Notes: generated by a model from the letters alone, not told the origin. DNA of 64,000 bases from Achatina immaculata (GCA_009760885.1 CM019708.1:17070189-17134188); one strand, 5' to 3'. Shown: positions 41,583 to 53,410, counted from the stretch's first letter. Numbers and translations are program-made.

Positions 41583-43050
41583 GGTTCTAAGGACTGTAAA
41601 TGCGTCTCAAACAGCCTCTGGCAGTCAAGTCCAGCTCCTGGCCTTCCCGTGGCAGAACTGTTTAAACTGACAGGAGAAGGGGCGAGGGCGAATATCTGGC
41701 GCCTGAAAACCAGATACTTAGGGTAGATGAGTGGCACGTTTGGTAGCTCATCTGCCGGTGTTGGCGAGATTCTTCAGCTGCCGTGCGCTCCTCCCGGCCA
41801 ATGAAGAAAGGTCCAAATGAGGTTGCCGCGCAGCATCACTGCGGAAAAGGTGATAGAAAGGATAAAGCGAAGCAAACAGTCAAATCACGGCACCTCTGGT
41901 CTGGAGGTCGGCCACGTCCTGAGTGCAGTCATATCGGGTGAAATGCATGAACCGGCTTGTCCCAGAGGTTAAGACACTGCTGGCGAGACTCTTCAAATGC
42001 CGCGCGTGGAGTGAAGCTCCTCCCGGTCAAGGAAGAAATGCAGAAAAGAAATAAAGGTTGCTCTGCGGAGCCGATGGGAATAGATGGTGGAAAGGATATA
42101 GTGAAGTTTAATCGGTATGCCCAGCAGTATCGCTACGAGAGCTATACATACCACGGCACCTCTGCTCTAGAGGCCGGCCACGTCCGAAATACACCTACAC
42201 TGGTGAAATATGCCTAAACTGGAACTTGATGGCTAGACATATCATGCCACCTCCGCTCTAGAGGTCGGTCACGCCTGATATACACACATACTGGTGAATT
42301 TTGCCTAAACCGGCTCACACCAGGGGTGAATCTTGAAGGCTATGCATGTCACAGTACCTCTGCTCTAGAGGTCGGTCACGTCCCAAACACGCCCATACTG
42401 AGATAATATGCCTAAACCGGCTCAACCCAGGGGTAGAAGTCACTAGTGGCGAGGATTCGTCCTCCTGGACAAAAGCTCCATCCTGGTCACAAGTAGGAAG
42501 GGTAGCGGCCACGACCACAAAATGCTGAAGTCGGAGACACTGGACCAGGGCAGTCTAGATAGGCAACCACCTCTCACCCGGCGGGGATGTTTGCGTATCC
42601 TAATCACGCTGAGGTTTTCCGGTGAGAAAGTCCAACTCTGAACTGGATGGGCAACCACCTCTCACCCGGCGGTGATACACGGGTATCTCAAAACACGTCG
42701 AGGTTTTCCGGTGAGAAGGTCCAACTCTGGCCTGGGTGGGGTACCGCCTCTCACCCAGCGGGGATGCACTGATATCCTAAACACGTCGAGGTCTTCCGGT
42801 GAGAAAGTCCAACTCTAGATTAAATTGGTGCAACGAAAACCACGGTGTCACGCAATCCCGCTTCTGAGACCCACCAAGAATACAGGCTAAAGCCCTGTGA
42901 TACTCTGAACCCCTTGTGGTCCTCTCGTGGATCTCGTGTGGTCCTTTCGGGGACCACACAGGAGACCACGGGACCTAACGAGGACCACAGGCGTAAATTC
43001 AGTAGGATCACAGTGCGGTTTTGGTGGTAGAAGTGAATGAAAAAGAAGAA
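41583..43050 (+). mobile_element. Retroposon A, near-complete copy 4
   Basis: Runs from GGTTCTAAGGACT (same start as copy 2) to a GAAAAAGAAGAAG tail, about 1.47 kb. The flanks TATAAAAAAAACAGT and GATAACAAACAGT look like an imperfect duplication. Internal modules are clear: four with CTCTAGAGG(C/T)CGG(C/T)CACG at about 41890, 42170, 42255 and 42365, and about four with TTTTCCGGTGAGAAAGTCC at about 42615-42800. No protein is encoded. Confidence 0.75.
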
Positions 43051-43344
43051 GATAACAAACAGTAATATAGGTATCAAACCAAGCTGAGAATGGGCTATAA
43101 TTATGTTCTAAATTTTCTATGAGTTGACCTTATAAATTTGCTTCTTAACAGCCTCCACCACCACATGTGACATTGTTAATTCCACTGACCATCCTGAAAT
43201 AACAGCTTGTTTTTATGAGCTATTCATCAAAGCAGAAGAGGGTCTTGACCAGCTCTGATTTACCAGCCCTGAAATGTCACCTCCCAAACTCTGACCAAAA
43301 TTTCTAAGAGTTTTTTTGCAGAAAACAGCTTCAGTTAATTTCAT

Positions 43345-43790
43345 GGATTGCTCAAAAGTAGTAACAATACTTGAGATAATGGATTGCTCAAAAGTAGTAA
43401 CAATACTTGGGATAATGATTGCTCAAAAGTAGTAACAATACTTGAGATAATGGATTGCTCAAAAGTGCTAACAATACTTGGGATAATGGATTGCTCAAAA
43501 GTAGTAACAATACTTGGGATAATGGATTGCTCAAAAGTAGTAACAATACTTGAGATAATGAATTGCTCAAAAGTAGTAACAATACTTGAGATAATGGATT
43601 GCTCAAAAGTAGTAACAATACTTGAGATAATGAATTGCTCAAAAGTAGTAACAGTACTTGAGATAATGGATTGCTCAAAAGTAGTAACAATACTTGAGAT
43701 AATGGATTGCTCAAAACTGTTAACAATACTTGAGATAGTGGATTGCTCAAAAGTAGTAATCAATACATTAGATAATGGATTGGTAAACTG
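43345..43790. repeat. 36-bp minisatellite, about 12 copies
   Basis: Units contain TTGCTCAAAAGTAGTAACAA. It lies about 150-600 bp beyond the stop of the - strand gene and may be in its 3' UTR. Long open frames on both strands come from the period of 36. Confidence 0.93.
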
Positions 43791-43944
43791 TAGTAATTCA
43801 TACTTCACATACTTTACTACTCAAAGAAGTAATCAGTATCAGAGAGAGTGGATTGTCTAAGAGAAGTGACCAACACTTAAGATGAAACAAGTAACGCACT
43901 CCATACATGTAAAATTCCAGAAATGAACTCATAACTTCAACACA

Positions 43945-45778
43945 TTAACATCTTCTTTGTGAACTTGTCTGAGTGGAAGGAGAAGATCTCACTGGGTTAC
44001 AAGTCATTGGCTTGGGAGGGTTATACATGGAGTATTTGGTGGAAGAACTGGCCTGTTGGACTTTGGATGAATGAGCGGGATACTGAATGCTAGGATAGTG
44101 GGACTTCATGGAATAAGGTATGGGTGAAGTACTCATCTGTCTCCTTGGAAACAGAGATGATAATCCACGCTGAGATGAAGGGGAAAGTGGATACTGCATG
44201 GGGGAGGAGGTTGGAGATGTCTTCTGTGAACAGGAAGACTGCAAGATCATTAGCGGGGCTGATGCAGACCGAGTATAAGGTTGAAGTGGTTTGCGAGATG
44301 TCTGCTTTGGACTAGGTAAGCCACTTGGGTGTGGAGTAGTCCAGTTAACTTGGGACTGGATGATGGGACTGGAAGAAGCTGGCCCAGAATGTGGAGAGTG
44401 TCTCTTAGTATCAACAGACAGAGGTGATAATTCTGAGGAAAGGTCAGCACCAATGAGCTGTCGCTGGTACTGATCAATGATACGCTGTCGCCGCAGCTTC
44501 TCACTGTAGCGGTAGAAGTCTGATGTTTCATACGGTTTGGAAACCTCAGTGTGTGGCTGGAAACCGGTGACTGTAACCAGGGTGCTAGCGACATGACTGA
44601 CACGATCATGTGGAGAAGCTGCCCTTGTCACAGCTGGGGATTTACCGTGGTACAGGTTTTGACGTACTTGAGATGGCACAGGAATCTCGCTACGCCGTAC
44701 GGGTACTGTATGTGTGGGAAAAAAGCAGCCTCCTGTTGGTGAAAGCTGATGGTGAGTTGGTGATGTAGCTTTCTGTTGGTGATGATGAAAAGGCTGCTGT
44801 TGTGGAAACATCTGTGCTCCACTAAACCCTGTAGGTATTGCTAATCTCTCATTCTGTTGCTGGTTGAGTTGGGCTACACAGTGCTTGGTTCTGAAAGGAG
44901 AGATGCTCCTCTCTCTTCGGGAAAGACCAGGTTGTAGTGCTGAATGATGTTTGATGTCAAAATCATGATGGTCTTTATAATGAACATCAGATGTATTAGC
45001 ATTCGCATGTGTGTAGTCTGGACTCGTACAAGGATTGTTACAATGATTGGCTGTTAGCGAAGATGTGGTCAGAGCAGAGATCTCTTGTTTGGGTTTATCA
45101 TTATTTGAGCTCTGACGCAGCAAAGAAGTGGTTGATGCATCAGCCCAGGTCTCTTTACCAGATGACAGTGGAGACACATCCTGGTTAGGCTGGACTTCAG
45201 TTACTGAACCTCCTAGACACATCACATCTTTACATCCTTCAGCATTTCCCAGATCGTTTATGCTGACAGAATTACTGCCATCTTGCTTGGCCATGTGCCT
45301 GAAAGGTGATTTATCTCTATAGACTATGTGGTTGTTATCTTGCCTTCTTCGATCAAGACTGCCGTATTGAAAGTTTGATGGATTTGGAGTTTTGTATGAA
45401 GACGATTCATCTTTTGCTCCCTGTCCAAAGTGTTCAAGCTGTGGACCATGATCATTTATCACGTGAGACTTCAAGGGTGAAACAGCACCAGACTCAGAAC
45501 TTGTTGGAGAGGAAAGCTGATCTGAACTTTCATAATGTGATTTACACTGGGAATTAATATTGTACATATTGTACATATTGTTGGCAGAGCTGAATCCACT
45601 GTCATGGCTACCGTCCAGCTTCAGTCTTGCAGACAACTGTAGCATGTCTGAGTTATTCCCCCTTGTGTCAAGGTCACTGCTGTTGCGGTTACCAAATGCT
45701 GAAGAGTACAGAGATGTTCCTTTATGTCCTGATGCAAGATAATCTCCCTTTGTAGAACAGTTCCCGGAAAGCTGAGGA
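43945..45778 (-). CDS. Terminal exon of a Ser/Pro-rich scaffold-like protein, 610 codons
   Basis: The frame continues upstream of the first Met at 45645 to an acceptor, TCTCTTCTTGCTTTGTCAG at 45797-45779, in phase 2. It ends R-R-C-stop at 43945. The protein is rich in Ser, Pro, Gln and His and looks mostly disordered. One block looks conserved and helical, KPYETSDFYRYSEKLRRQR near 44540-44485, followed by IIDQYQRQLIG. SPFR and SASAPL motifs suggest phosphorylation or 14-3-3 sites. No catalytic domain is visible. The block faintly recalls C-terminal regions of FERM-domain FRMD4-type proteins, but I cannot confirm this. Codon use is even and there are no frameshifts, unlike the transposon frames around it. 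Confidence 0.85.
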
Positions 45779-46079
45779 CTGACAAAGCAAGAAGAGATGC
45801 TGTGAGATTTTCTTTAATATTTGCAGGTCACAATCTGAAAATCTTAAAGGTATGTACTTCAGTTCTGTTACGTGCATACACTCAGACAAAGAGGGTGTAT
45901 GTCCTTGTACCTGACAGTTCCTTTCTCTCTTCCTGGCCACAAACCTTGGAAACAGGCTACATCACATCAACCTGGTGAGTGAAGTGGTCCCTGGTATGGT
46001 GGAGCCCACAAAGAAGTCTGGTATGGCAGCTCATTCAGGGGAAACCATCCCATCTTCTTATCCACAACTCAGAAAATTA

Positions 46080-46215
46080 AGACAACCGATTACAGCCAGC
46101 TATAACCATCATAACCATTATTATTAAGACAACCCCTTACAGCCAGCTATAACCATCATAACCATTATTATTAAGACAACCCCTTACAGCCAGCTATAAC
46201 CATTATTATTAGACA
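46080..46215. repeat. 44-bp tandem repeat, about 3 copies
   Basis: Units contain CCCCTTACAGCCAGCTATAA. Confidence 0.85.
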
Positions 46216-46299
46216 TAAGAACAAAGAGCTTAGTCCCAGATTATTCATAAAAAAAACAACAGAACAATAAGCAGACGCACACAGCACAGGATGTATGTC

Positions 46300-46640
46300 A
46301 TCTATGTCATGTGACATGTCCTTTCCGGAACATTGTCTCTCTCACTTTCTCCCTGAATGCAATGCAGACTTGAGCAAATTGATCAGCATCTCCCAATGAC
46401 ATATTCAGACTTTCCGTAATGTCCTGAGTCCACTTGCAGCAAGGTCACCCCTTTTCCCTTTTGCCGGGCACTATGCCTTCTACTACCAACCTCTCCAAAC
46501 CATTATGTCTCTTGATGTGGCCAAAGTATCTCATCTTTCTAATTCTGATGGAGTTTACAGGCCACAGTTTTCTAACCCCATCGATATCTCTTTACTTGAT
46601 TCTCTTTCTACCCATGATATTCTAGGTGCCCTTCTGTAAT
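46300..46640 (-). mobile_element. LINE C-terminal fragment
   Basis: The - strand reads KMRYFGHIKRHNGLERLVVE, then GIVPGKR and DITESLNMSLGDADQFAQ and VRETMF. This is the post-RT G-H-x-x-R-x-x-x-L-E region and end of an EN-RT LINE, in a family distinct from B, F and G. Confidence 0.7.
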
Positions 46641-46969
46641 ATTTCATTTCAAATGTCATTTATTCTGTTTTTCTCATGATCTGTTAAGTGTACATCAATC
46701 ACAGAGCTCAGATACAAAGAGACAAGGCTATAATTCAAAACACCTTTCTTGTAAATAAAAAGTAATTCCATGTTACATTATCACATTCATGTGGTATTAT
46801 CTACAAATTATCCATAACTATCTTCAGTTTTTTTTTTTTCTTCTAAGATTTGGAAGTATTATATCATAAATGGCTCCTAGTTTCAAGAAGTGGCCAATGG
46901 CCCTCAGAATTTGGGATTAAATGTTGCTCCCTTATACTTCATGATTATTTAAATCCAGAAGTAATATTT

Positions 46970-47180
46970 CTAATGATAATGTTAATTATGATGATAATGA
47001 TGATTGTGATAATAATGATGATTATGATGAGTGATGATTCTGAAGATAATTATGATTATTATGATAGTGATGATTCTTAAAGTAATGATGATGATAATAA
47101 TGATGATTATGATAGCAGCAATGATTCTGAAGTTACGGTGGTGATGGCAATTATGATAATATTGTTAGCAGTGATGACAA
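46970..47180. repeat. Imperfect GAT/AAT-rich microsatellite
   Basis: Runs of ATGATGATAATGATGATTATGA-type triplets with interruptions. No coding meaning. Confidence 0.8.
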
Positions 47181-47379
47181 TTAAAGATCTGTCACTGTTT
47201 CATATTTTGATGTACGTCAGATTGTTGTGAGCTTCTAGCTTCCTAGAGTTTATAAAAAAAAAGGACCTTCATCACCACAGCACATGATACACTGCACTAA
47301 GCTCTAGGCTAGCACAATAAACATAAGCAACACCAAACTAATTTAGGAGAGGGTCTTGGCCAGTTTTCAGTGCTATGAC

Positions 47380-47708
47380 TAGGACATATAAATTATACAT
47401 ACTGTGTGCCTAGGACATATAAATCGCATATGTGCAGTGACTATGATACATAGATCACATATCTGCTGTAGCTATGATATATAGATCACATATTTGTTAC
47501 AGCTATGGTATACAGATCACATATCTGCTGTAGCTGTGGTATACTGATCACATATCTGCTGTAGCTATGATATATAGATCCCATATTTGTCATACCTATG
47601 GTATGCAGATCACATATGTACTAAATCTATGATATATAGATCACATATCTGCTGTAGCTATGATATATAGATCACACAACTGATGAGACTAGGTTATACA
47701 GATCACAT
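47380..47708 (-). repeat. 31-bp minisatellite made from an exon donor
   Basis: On the - strand units read ACAGCAGATATGTGATC with a TATATATCATAG spacer, nearly the same as the exon end CACAGCAG followed by GTATGTGATC. About 10 units. In nearly all of them the donor GT is AT. Confidence 0.88.
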
Positions 47709-47710
47709 AC

Positions 47711-47787
47711 CTGCTGTGACTAGGGCAAAGGGCAGATCGATGATTGTGCTCATCAACAATGTTACCCATGCAGTGACTTGGTGACAC
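47711..47787 (-). CDS. Penultimate exon of the Ser/Pro-rich scaffold-like gene
   Basis: Acceptor TTTGAACTGCAG, 77 bp, donor CAGCAG followed by GTATGTG. It codes VSPSHCMGNIVDEHNHRSAL, then CPSHS, and ends after two bases of a Ser codon. The terminal exon starts with the missing third base, so the junction reads S-S-P-Q-L-S in frame. Phase agreement, two good splice sites and the same composition support it. Confidence 0.75.
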
Positions 47788-47894
47788 CTGCAGTTCAAAG
47801 TATAAACGGATTTACATGTGCCAGGTTTACTATATGAGACACTGGATTTGCTAGAAGACAAGAAAATACTGACTGTTCAATCACAACCTTCACC

Positions 47895-47972
47895 GGAGTC
47901 TAGCAGAGACAGAATTCTCTGAGTCTAGCACAGACAGAATTCTCTGAGTCTAGCACAGACAGAATTCTCTAC
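47895..47972. repeat. 25-bp tandem repeat, 3 copies
   Basis: Units contain GAGTCTAGCACAGACAGAAT. Confidence 0.85.
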
Positions 47973-48189
47973 CTCAGTCTCTATTTGTGTAGAAGGTCCA
48001 ATCATGTTGTCCTCCTTTTGTCCAACATTTCATTCTCAAATGATACAACATCTTCGTGACCTGCTTTTTTCATCCATCCTGTCCAGTCCTCAAGGTTAAT
48101 CTCTGTGGCTACATTGCAAAACTTATTTAAAGAGTACCAAAAACAGCTAAGATGATAAAACAAAGAATAATTAAGAAAAGCATAAGAAA

Positions 48190-48450
48190 AAGGCAAAAAT
48201 CATTTTGAAAAAATGCTAATCAACATTCACTAGACATAGAATGAGAAGAGCAAGGCTTGAAAACATCGTAACAGGAAAAATAAATGGGAAGAGAGGCAGA
48301 GGAAGCCAACAGTGAAAATCATGAATGTTCTAATGTGATGCCAGGATAAAACGTCTGCAACTGACCTGATGGAAAATATCAAAGTCTGAAATCTGTGGAA
48401 AAGCGTGACCGTCAATGCCTGCTTGAACCAAACCTCATAATGATGACCAT
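48190..48450 (+). mobile_element. LINE F-like 3' fragment
   Basis: The + strand has MRRARLENIVTGKINGKRGR, parallel to MRRGGIENIITTGKIEG of LINE F, then decayed sequence ending CATAATGATGACC. It abuts the 51-bp array. Confidence 0.65.
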
Positions 48451-48454
48451 AACA

Positions 48455-49806
48455 ATCAGTCACCCATAGCCACTGAAAACTCTGCATGCAATGCTCTATC
48501 ATACAATCAGTCACCCATCGCCACTGAAAACTCTGCATGCAATGCTCTATCATACAATCAGTCACCAATTGCCACTGAAAATTCTGCTTGCAATGCTCTG
48601 TCATACAATCAGTCACCCATCGCCACTGAAAACTCTGCTTGCAACGCTCTATCATACAATCAGTCACCCATCGCCACTGAAAACTCTGCTTGCAACGCTC
48701 TATCATACAATCAGTCACCCATAGCCACTGAAAACTCTGCTTGCAAACCTCTATCATACAGTCACCCATAGCCATTGAAAATTCTGCTTGCAAAGCTCTA
48801 TCATACAATCAGTCACCCATAGCCACTGAAAACTCTGCTTGCAAACCTCTATCATACAGTCACCCATAGCCACTGAAAACTCTGCTTGCAAACCTCTATC
48901 ATACAGTCACCCATAGCCATTGAAAATTCTGCTTGCAAACCTCTATCATACAATTAGTCACCCATAGCCACTGAAAACTCTGCTTGCAAACCTCTATCAT
49001 ACAGTCAGTCACCCATAGCCACTGAAAACTCTGCTTGCAAACCTCTATCATACAGTCAGTCACCCATAGCCACTGAAAACTCTGCTTGCAAACCTCTATC
49101 ATACAGTCAGTCACCCATAGCCACTGAAAACTCTGCTTGCAAAGCTCTATCATACAATCAGTCACCCATAGCCACTGAAAACTCTGCTTGCAAACCTCTA
49201 TCATACAGTCACCCATAGCCACTGAAAACTCTGCTTGCAAACCTCTATCATACAGTCACCCATAGCCACTGAAAATTCTGCTTGCAAAGCTCTATCATAC
49301 AATCAGTCACCCATAGCCACTGAAAACTCTGCTTGCAAAGCTCTATCATACAATCAGTCACCCATAGCCATTGAAAACTCTGCTTGCAAAGCTCTATCAT
49401 ACAATCAGTCACCCATAGCCACTGAAAACTCTGCTTGCAAAGCTCTATCATACAGTCAGTCACCCATAGCCACTGAAAACTCTGCTTGCAAAGCTCTATC
49501 ATACAATCAGTCACCCATAGCCACTGAAAACTCTGCTTGCAAACCTCTATCATACAGTCACCCATAGCCACTGAAAACTCTGCTTGCAAACCTCTATCAT
49601 ACAGTCACCCATAGCCACTGAAAATTCTGCTTGCAAAGCTCTATCATACAATCAGTCACCCATAGCCACTGAAAACTCTGCTTGCAAAGCTCTATCATAC
49701 AATCAGTCACCCATAGCCATTGAAAACTCTGCTTGCAAAGCTCTATCATACAATCAGTCACCCATAGCCACTGAAAACTCTGCTTGCAAAGCTCTATCAT
49801 ACAGTT
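48455..49806. repeat. 51-bp minisatellite, about 27 copies
   Basis: Units contain CCCATAGCCACTGAAAACTC and GCTTGCAAAGCTCTATCATA. 45-bp variants lack one CAATCAG step. Long stretches repeat as higher-order blocks: about 48897-49245 and 49246-49590 start alike. Both strands are open because the period is 17 codons. Confidence 0.95.
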
Positions 49807-49809
49807 AGT

Positions 49810-50165
49810 ATGAGAGCAGAAATTCAACACAAAAATGAATATCCTTGTATAAGAACAAAAGTGAAACTTAACAAGGCATTATGTTCAAAATGATGAAAGA
49901 CTGATATAAGTTACAACAACATGTAAACAATAAGCATGTTCTCTGGAGAAACAGTTTAGCAGTGACTTTATGGTTCTCTGGAGAAACAGAATACTTCTGG
50001 GCAAAGTAAGTTAGTAAGTAGAATACAGATGGACCACAAGGTCTCCTAAGTAAACCTTGATATTGCAGACTTCAGCACACTCCCAGGAGAAATAAGTTAC
50101 TGAAATATTGACTTTAGAGCTCTCTAGAGAAATAAGTTACTAGAATATTGACTTTAGAACTGCCC
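49810..50165. other. No gene; short minisatellite at the right end
   Basis: From about 50085 units with AGAAATAAGTTACTGAAATA and TTGACTTTAGAGCTCT appear. The same array resumes at 52153, so LINE F copy 2 interrupts it. Confidence 0.65.
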
Positions 50166-52150
50166 ATAGAAATCATCATCATCAGGTGCCATGCTGACTG
50201 GTGTCGGCTATTATGCTTCTCCAGAGTACCCGATCCTTCATGCAGGCCATCAGCTCAGTTGGTGATCTCCTCTCACACCATACCGTCAAACTATCTAGTA
50301 TCATTTCTCTTGGTCTTCCTCTTGATCTTCTTCCCTCTGTTTTTCCTGTTGTTATAATATTTTCAATGCCCCCTCTTCTCATTGCATGTCCTATGAAAGT
50401 ACATTGTCTCTCTCTTATCTTTCTGACAAGGTTTTTTGTCTCTCCAGCTCTTCTCATACACTCTTCATTAGTTATTTTTGCTGTCCAGGGGATTCGCAAC
50501 ATTCTTCTAATAAACCACATTTCTGCTGCTTCCAATCTGCCTATTGTCCATGATTCACTTCCATATAACAAGATTGGTTGAATATAGCATTTTAAGACTC
50601 ATTTTCTAACATTCAATGATAAAGATGTGTTGGCTAATATGTTTCTCATTCTCTGAAATGCAATCTTTGCTTGGCCTATTCTGTTCCTAATTTCTGTTCT
50701 GTATTTCCCATCTGAAGTTATTACTGCTCCAAGGTATTTGAATGTCTGCACCTGCTTTAGAAAAGTTTCGTTTAATTTTATACTGCATGTTGGTGGATTC
50801 TGTTTCTTAGATATAACCATAGTCTCTGTCTTTTTGATGTTTAAAGTAAGGCCTTTCTGTTCACTTCCTTTAGCGACTTTATCCAAGAGATTTTGCAGGT
50901 CTTGTTGGTTCTCAGCTATCAGTACTGTGTCGTCAGCATATCGAAAGTTGTTAATATTGTATCCTCCAATTTTTATGCCTGGTTCTGTGATGATTGTTCT
51001 TAGAATATTCTCGCTGTACAGAGAAAAAAGGTCTGGAGATAGTACACATCCTTGTTGCACCCCTTGTTTTATAGGTTGATATTTTCCAATTCTATTTTCA
51101 ACTCGAATTGCTGCTTCTTGCTGCCAGTATAGATGTTTTACAATCCTCAGGTCTTTGCCATCTATACTGATGTCTTCAAGCATTTTAATAATTTCATTAT
51201 GTTTCACCTTGTCAAATGCCTTGGTGCAATCAATGAAGCATAAGTAGAGATCTTTCTGTACTTCTAAAGTTCTTTCTGTTAGTGTTCGTAAAGCATAAAT
51301 GGCATTGTGTGTTCCCTTTCCTTCAACAAATCCAAACTGTTCATCTGCTATTTCCATTTTTATCTTTTTCCTTGTTCTTCTCATAATTATTCTCAGAAGT
51401 AGCTTCGTTATGTGACATGAGAGACTGATAGTCCAGTGGTCGTCACATTCCTTTGCACCTGGTTTCTGTGGTAGTGCTGTAAAAGTGGATTTAAGCAGAT
51501 CACTGGGCATATAACCACCGTTGTAAATGTCATTCAGTAACTTGTTTATTATTTTTATTCCTGTCTCCTCTAGTGCCTCTATTTCTCCTATTGTTATATT
51601 ATCAGGCCTAGTTGCTTTTTCTTTCTTCATGTGTTTGATGGCATCTATGATTTCATCTTCAAGTATTGGTGGTCCATCACAGTTTTCAGTATCTGGTGTT
51701 AATTCTGGTCTTTCTCTTCCATATAGCTCACAGATATACTCTGTCCACCTGTCCACAATGTCTTCTTTTCCCATTAACATTTTACCTTCTTTTGATTTCA
51801 GGCATCCTGTGGTATATTTTGTTTTCCTGTTTGTGAGTTCACTAATTCATTTGTGCATGCTTTTGCTGTCTTTATTATGAGAGTCCTCTATCTGTCTGCA
51901 CTGTTCATTTAACCACACTTCCTTTGCTTCTCTGCATTTGCATCTTATTTCTTTATTTATCTTTGCTATATTTTTCTTGGTTATTTTTACTCCTCCTCCT
52001 CTTGTCCATCAGTCCTAAGATGTCATATGTTATTCATTTAATTTTAGGGGCTTCTTTTTTTGGTGGTATTATCTCCTTAACAGTTTGGTGGATAGAATCT
52101 CTTAACAATTGCCACTTGTTAATCTATACTGTTTATCTTTGCTAATGCAC
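50166..52150 (-). mobile_element. LINE F copy 2, 5'-truncated, RT nearly intact
   Basis: On the - strand a 393-codon frame (51780-50599) covers [63 protein letters not shown] and [15 protein letters not shown]. After K in SLNVRK a TGA replaces an Arg codon that copy 1 still has. The frame then continues into MLYGSESWTIG and RIPWTAKITNEE to HGT-stop at 50182, ending in a CATCATCATC tail. Upstream EN sequence stops near 52150. Both sides are the same minisatellite, so the insertion split one array. Confidence 0.88.
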
Positions 52151-52152
52151 TG

Positions 52153-52265
52153 AAATAAGTTACTGAAATATTGACTTTAGAGCTGTCCATAGAAATAAGT
52201 TACTGAAATATTGACTTTAGAGCTCTCAAGTTACTAGAAAATTGAGTTTAGAGGTCTTCAGAGAA
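52153..52265. repeat. Continuation of the AGAAATAAGTTACTG minisatellite
   Basis: Three or so units matching 50085-50165 on the far side of LINE F copy 2. Confidence 0.8.
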
Positions 52266-52477
52266 ATAATTCTAGAATTTTGAAATAAGCTGGTAATGGC
52301 TTTCTGGTTCAGTATGACACTGGAGCTCCAGTAGAAATAAATTAGAATAAGACTGATTTTAGGGTTCTTGGAAGAAATAGGTTATCTCCAAGAGACATAA
52401 TCCATTTTTTTCCAGCTCTAAAATAATAGAAAAGGATCTCAGTATTTGGAGTGACAAGAGAGACACAACCAGAGATA

Positions 52478-52908
52478 GCTGGGATTTTACTGTTCACAGC
52501 GCTGTGTGCTACCAGGGATAGCTGGGATTTTACTGTTCACAGCGCTGGGTGCTACCAGGGATAGCTGGGATTTTACTGTTCACAGCGCTGTGTGCTACCA
52601 GGGATAGCTGGGATTTTACTGTTCACAGCGCTGGGTGCTACCAGGGATAGCTGGGATTTTACTGTTCACAGCGCTGTGTGCTACCAGAGATAGCTGGGAT
52701 TTTACTGTTCACAGCGCTGTGTGCTACCAGAGATAGCTGGGATTTTACTGTTCACAGCGCTGGGTGCTACCAGAGATAGCTGGGATTTTACTGTTCACAG
52801 CGCTGGGTGCTACCAGAGATAGCTGGGATTTTACTGTTCACAGCGCTGGGTGCTACCAGAGATAGCTGGGATTTTACTGCTCACAGCACTGTGTGCTACA
52901 ACAAATCC
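52478..52908. repeat. 43-bp minisatellite, about 10 copies
   Basis: Units contain AGCTGGGATTTTACTGTTCA and CAGCGCTG. CAGCGCTG forms a small palindrome in every unit. Confidence 0.93.
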
Positions 52909-53099
52909 AGACTGAGATGAATGAGCCAGATGTTGTGGATGTACACCCACACTCTTGTGGCTGACTCTAAGGTTGGTACACTAACTTTGTGTGTTGTGAC
53001 ATCTCTGAAGATATTGCAGCATGAACAGTTGGTAATGATCCTATTCACTAGAAATGTTGCTGTTGTCATGGTAGGTGTAGTAAGTTTGTACAGTCACGA

Positions 53100-53275
53100 T
53101 TACATCTTACATTTTACATCCTTCCTGTGCTGTTAAATGTCACATAGGGCTCACAAGGTAGTTCGCCAAGTTTTCCTCTCCTCTGTGAGCTTTTAAACCT
53201 CGTCAAGGGATTTTATGCTTACTAATTTGGCTTCTTTTAACAATGTCCTCTTTAGAGTTGTTGGTATTCCTGATG
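53100..53275 (-). mobile_element. LINE B7, 3' fragment
   Basis: CCTTCCTGTGCTGTTAAATG and CACAAGGTAGTTCGCCAAGT mark the family B end on the - strand. Confidence 0.7.
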
Positions 53276-53299
53276 CTTGGCTGGTTTTGTTGGAAGTTT

Positions 53300-53410
53300 C
53301 CAAAGCAATTCCTTTTTTTCCCCACCTAGGTCGCCTCTAGATGGGTCCCAGGATGAGGATGTTAGCCTTATGCCAAACTCCCAGTTCAGGATATGTGACA
53401 GATCAAGTGG
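53300..53410 (-). repeat. Repeat I, copy 2
   Basis: Reverse complement of about 18606-18720, around CTAGATGGGTCCCAGGATGA. Confidence 0.5.

Larger units (their letters stand above)
45779..47710 (-). other. Intron of the - strand gene, with repeats and a LINE fragment
   Basis: Bounded by GTATGTGATC (donor side, 47710) and TTTGTCAG (acceptor side, 45779). Contains a 44-bp triplicate (46080-46215), a LINE fragment (46300-46640), an (AATGATGAT)-like tract (46970-47180) and a donor-derived array (47380-47708). Confidence 0.75.

Noticed and set aside
43341..43860. Long frames at 43341-43860 on both strands
   Set aside because: 36-bp minisatellite. The frames overlap fully on opposite strands and have no domain.
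48455..49806. CRISPR array
   Set aside because: Units are contiguous with no unique spacers, in a eukaryotic repeat-rich setting without cas genes. Same for every other array here.
48455..49830. Repetitive open frames on both strands (C-M-I-E-L-C-K-Q-S-F-Q-W and its complement)
   Set aside because: The period of 51 bp is a multiple of three, so open frames are automatic on both strands. No codon bias or conserved start.
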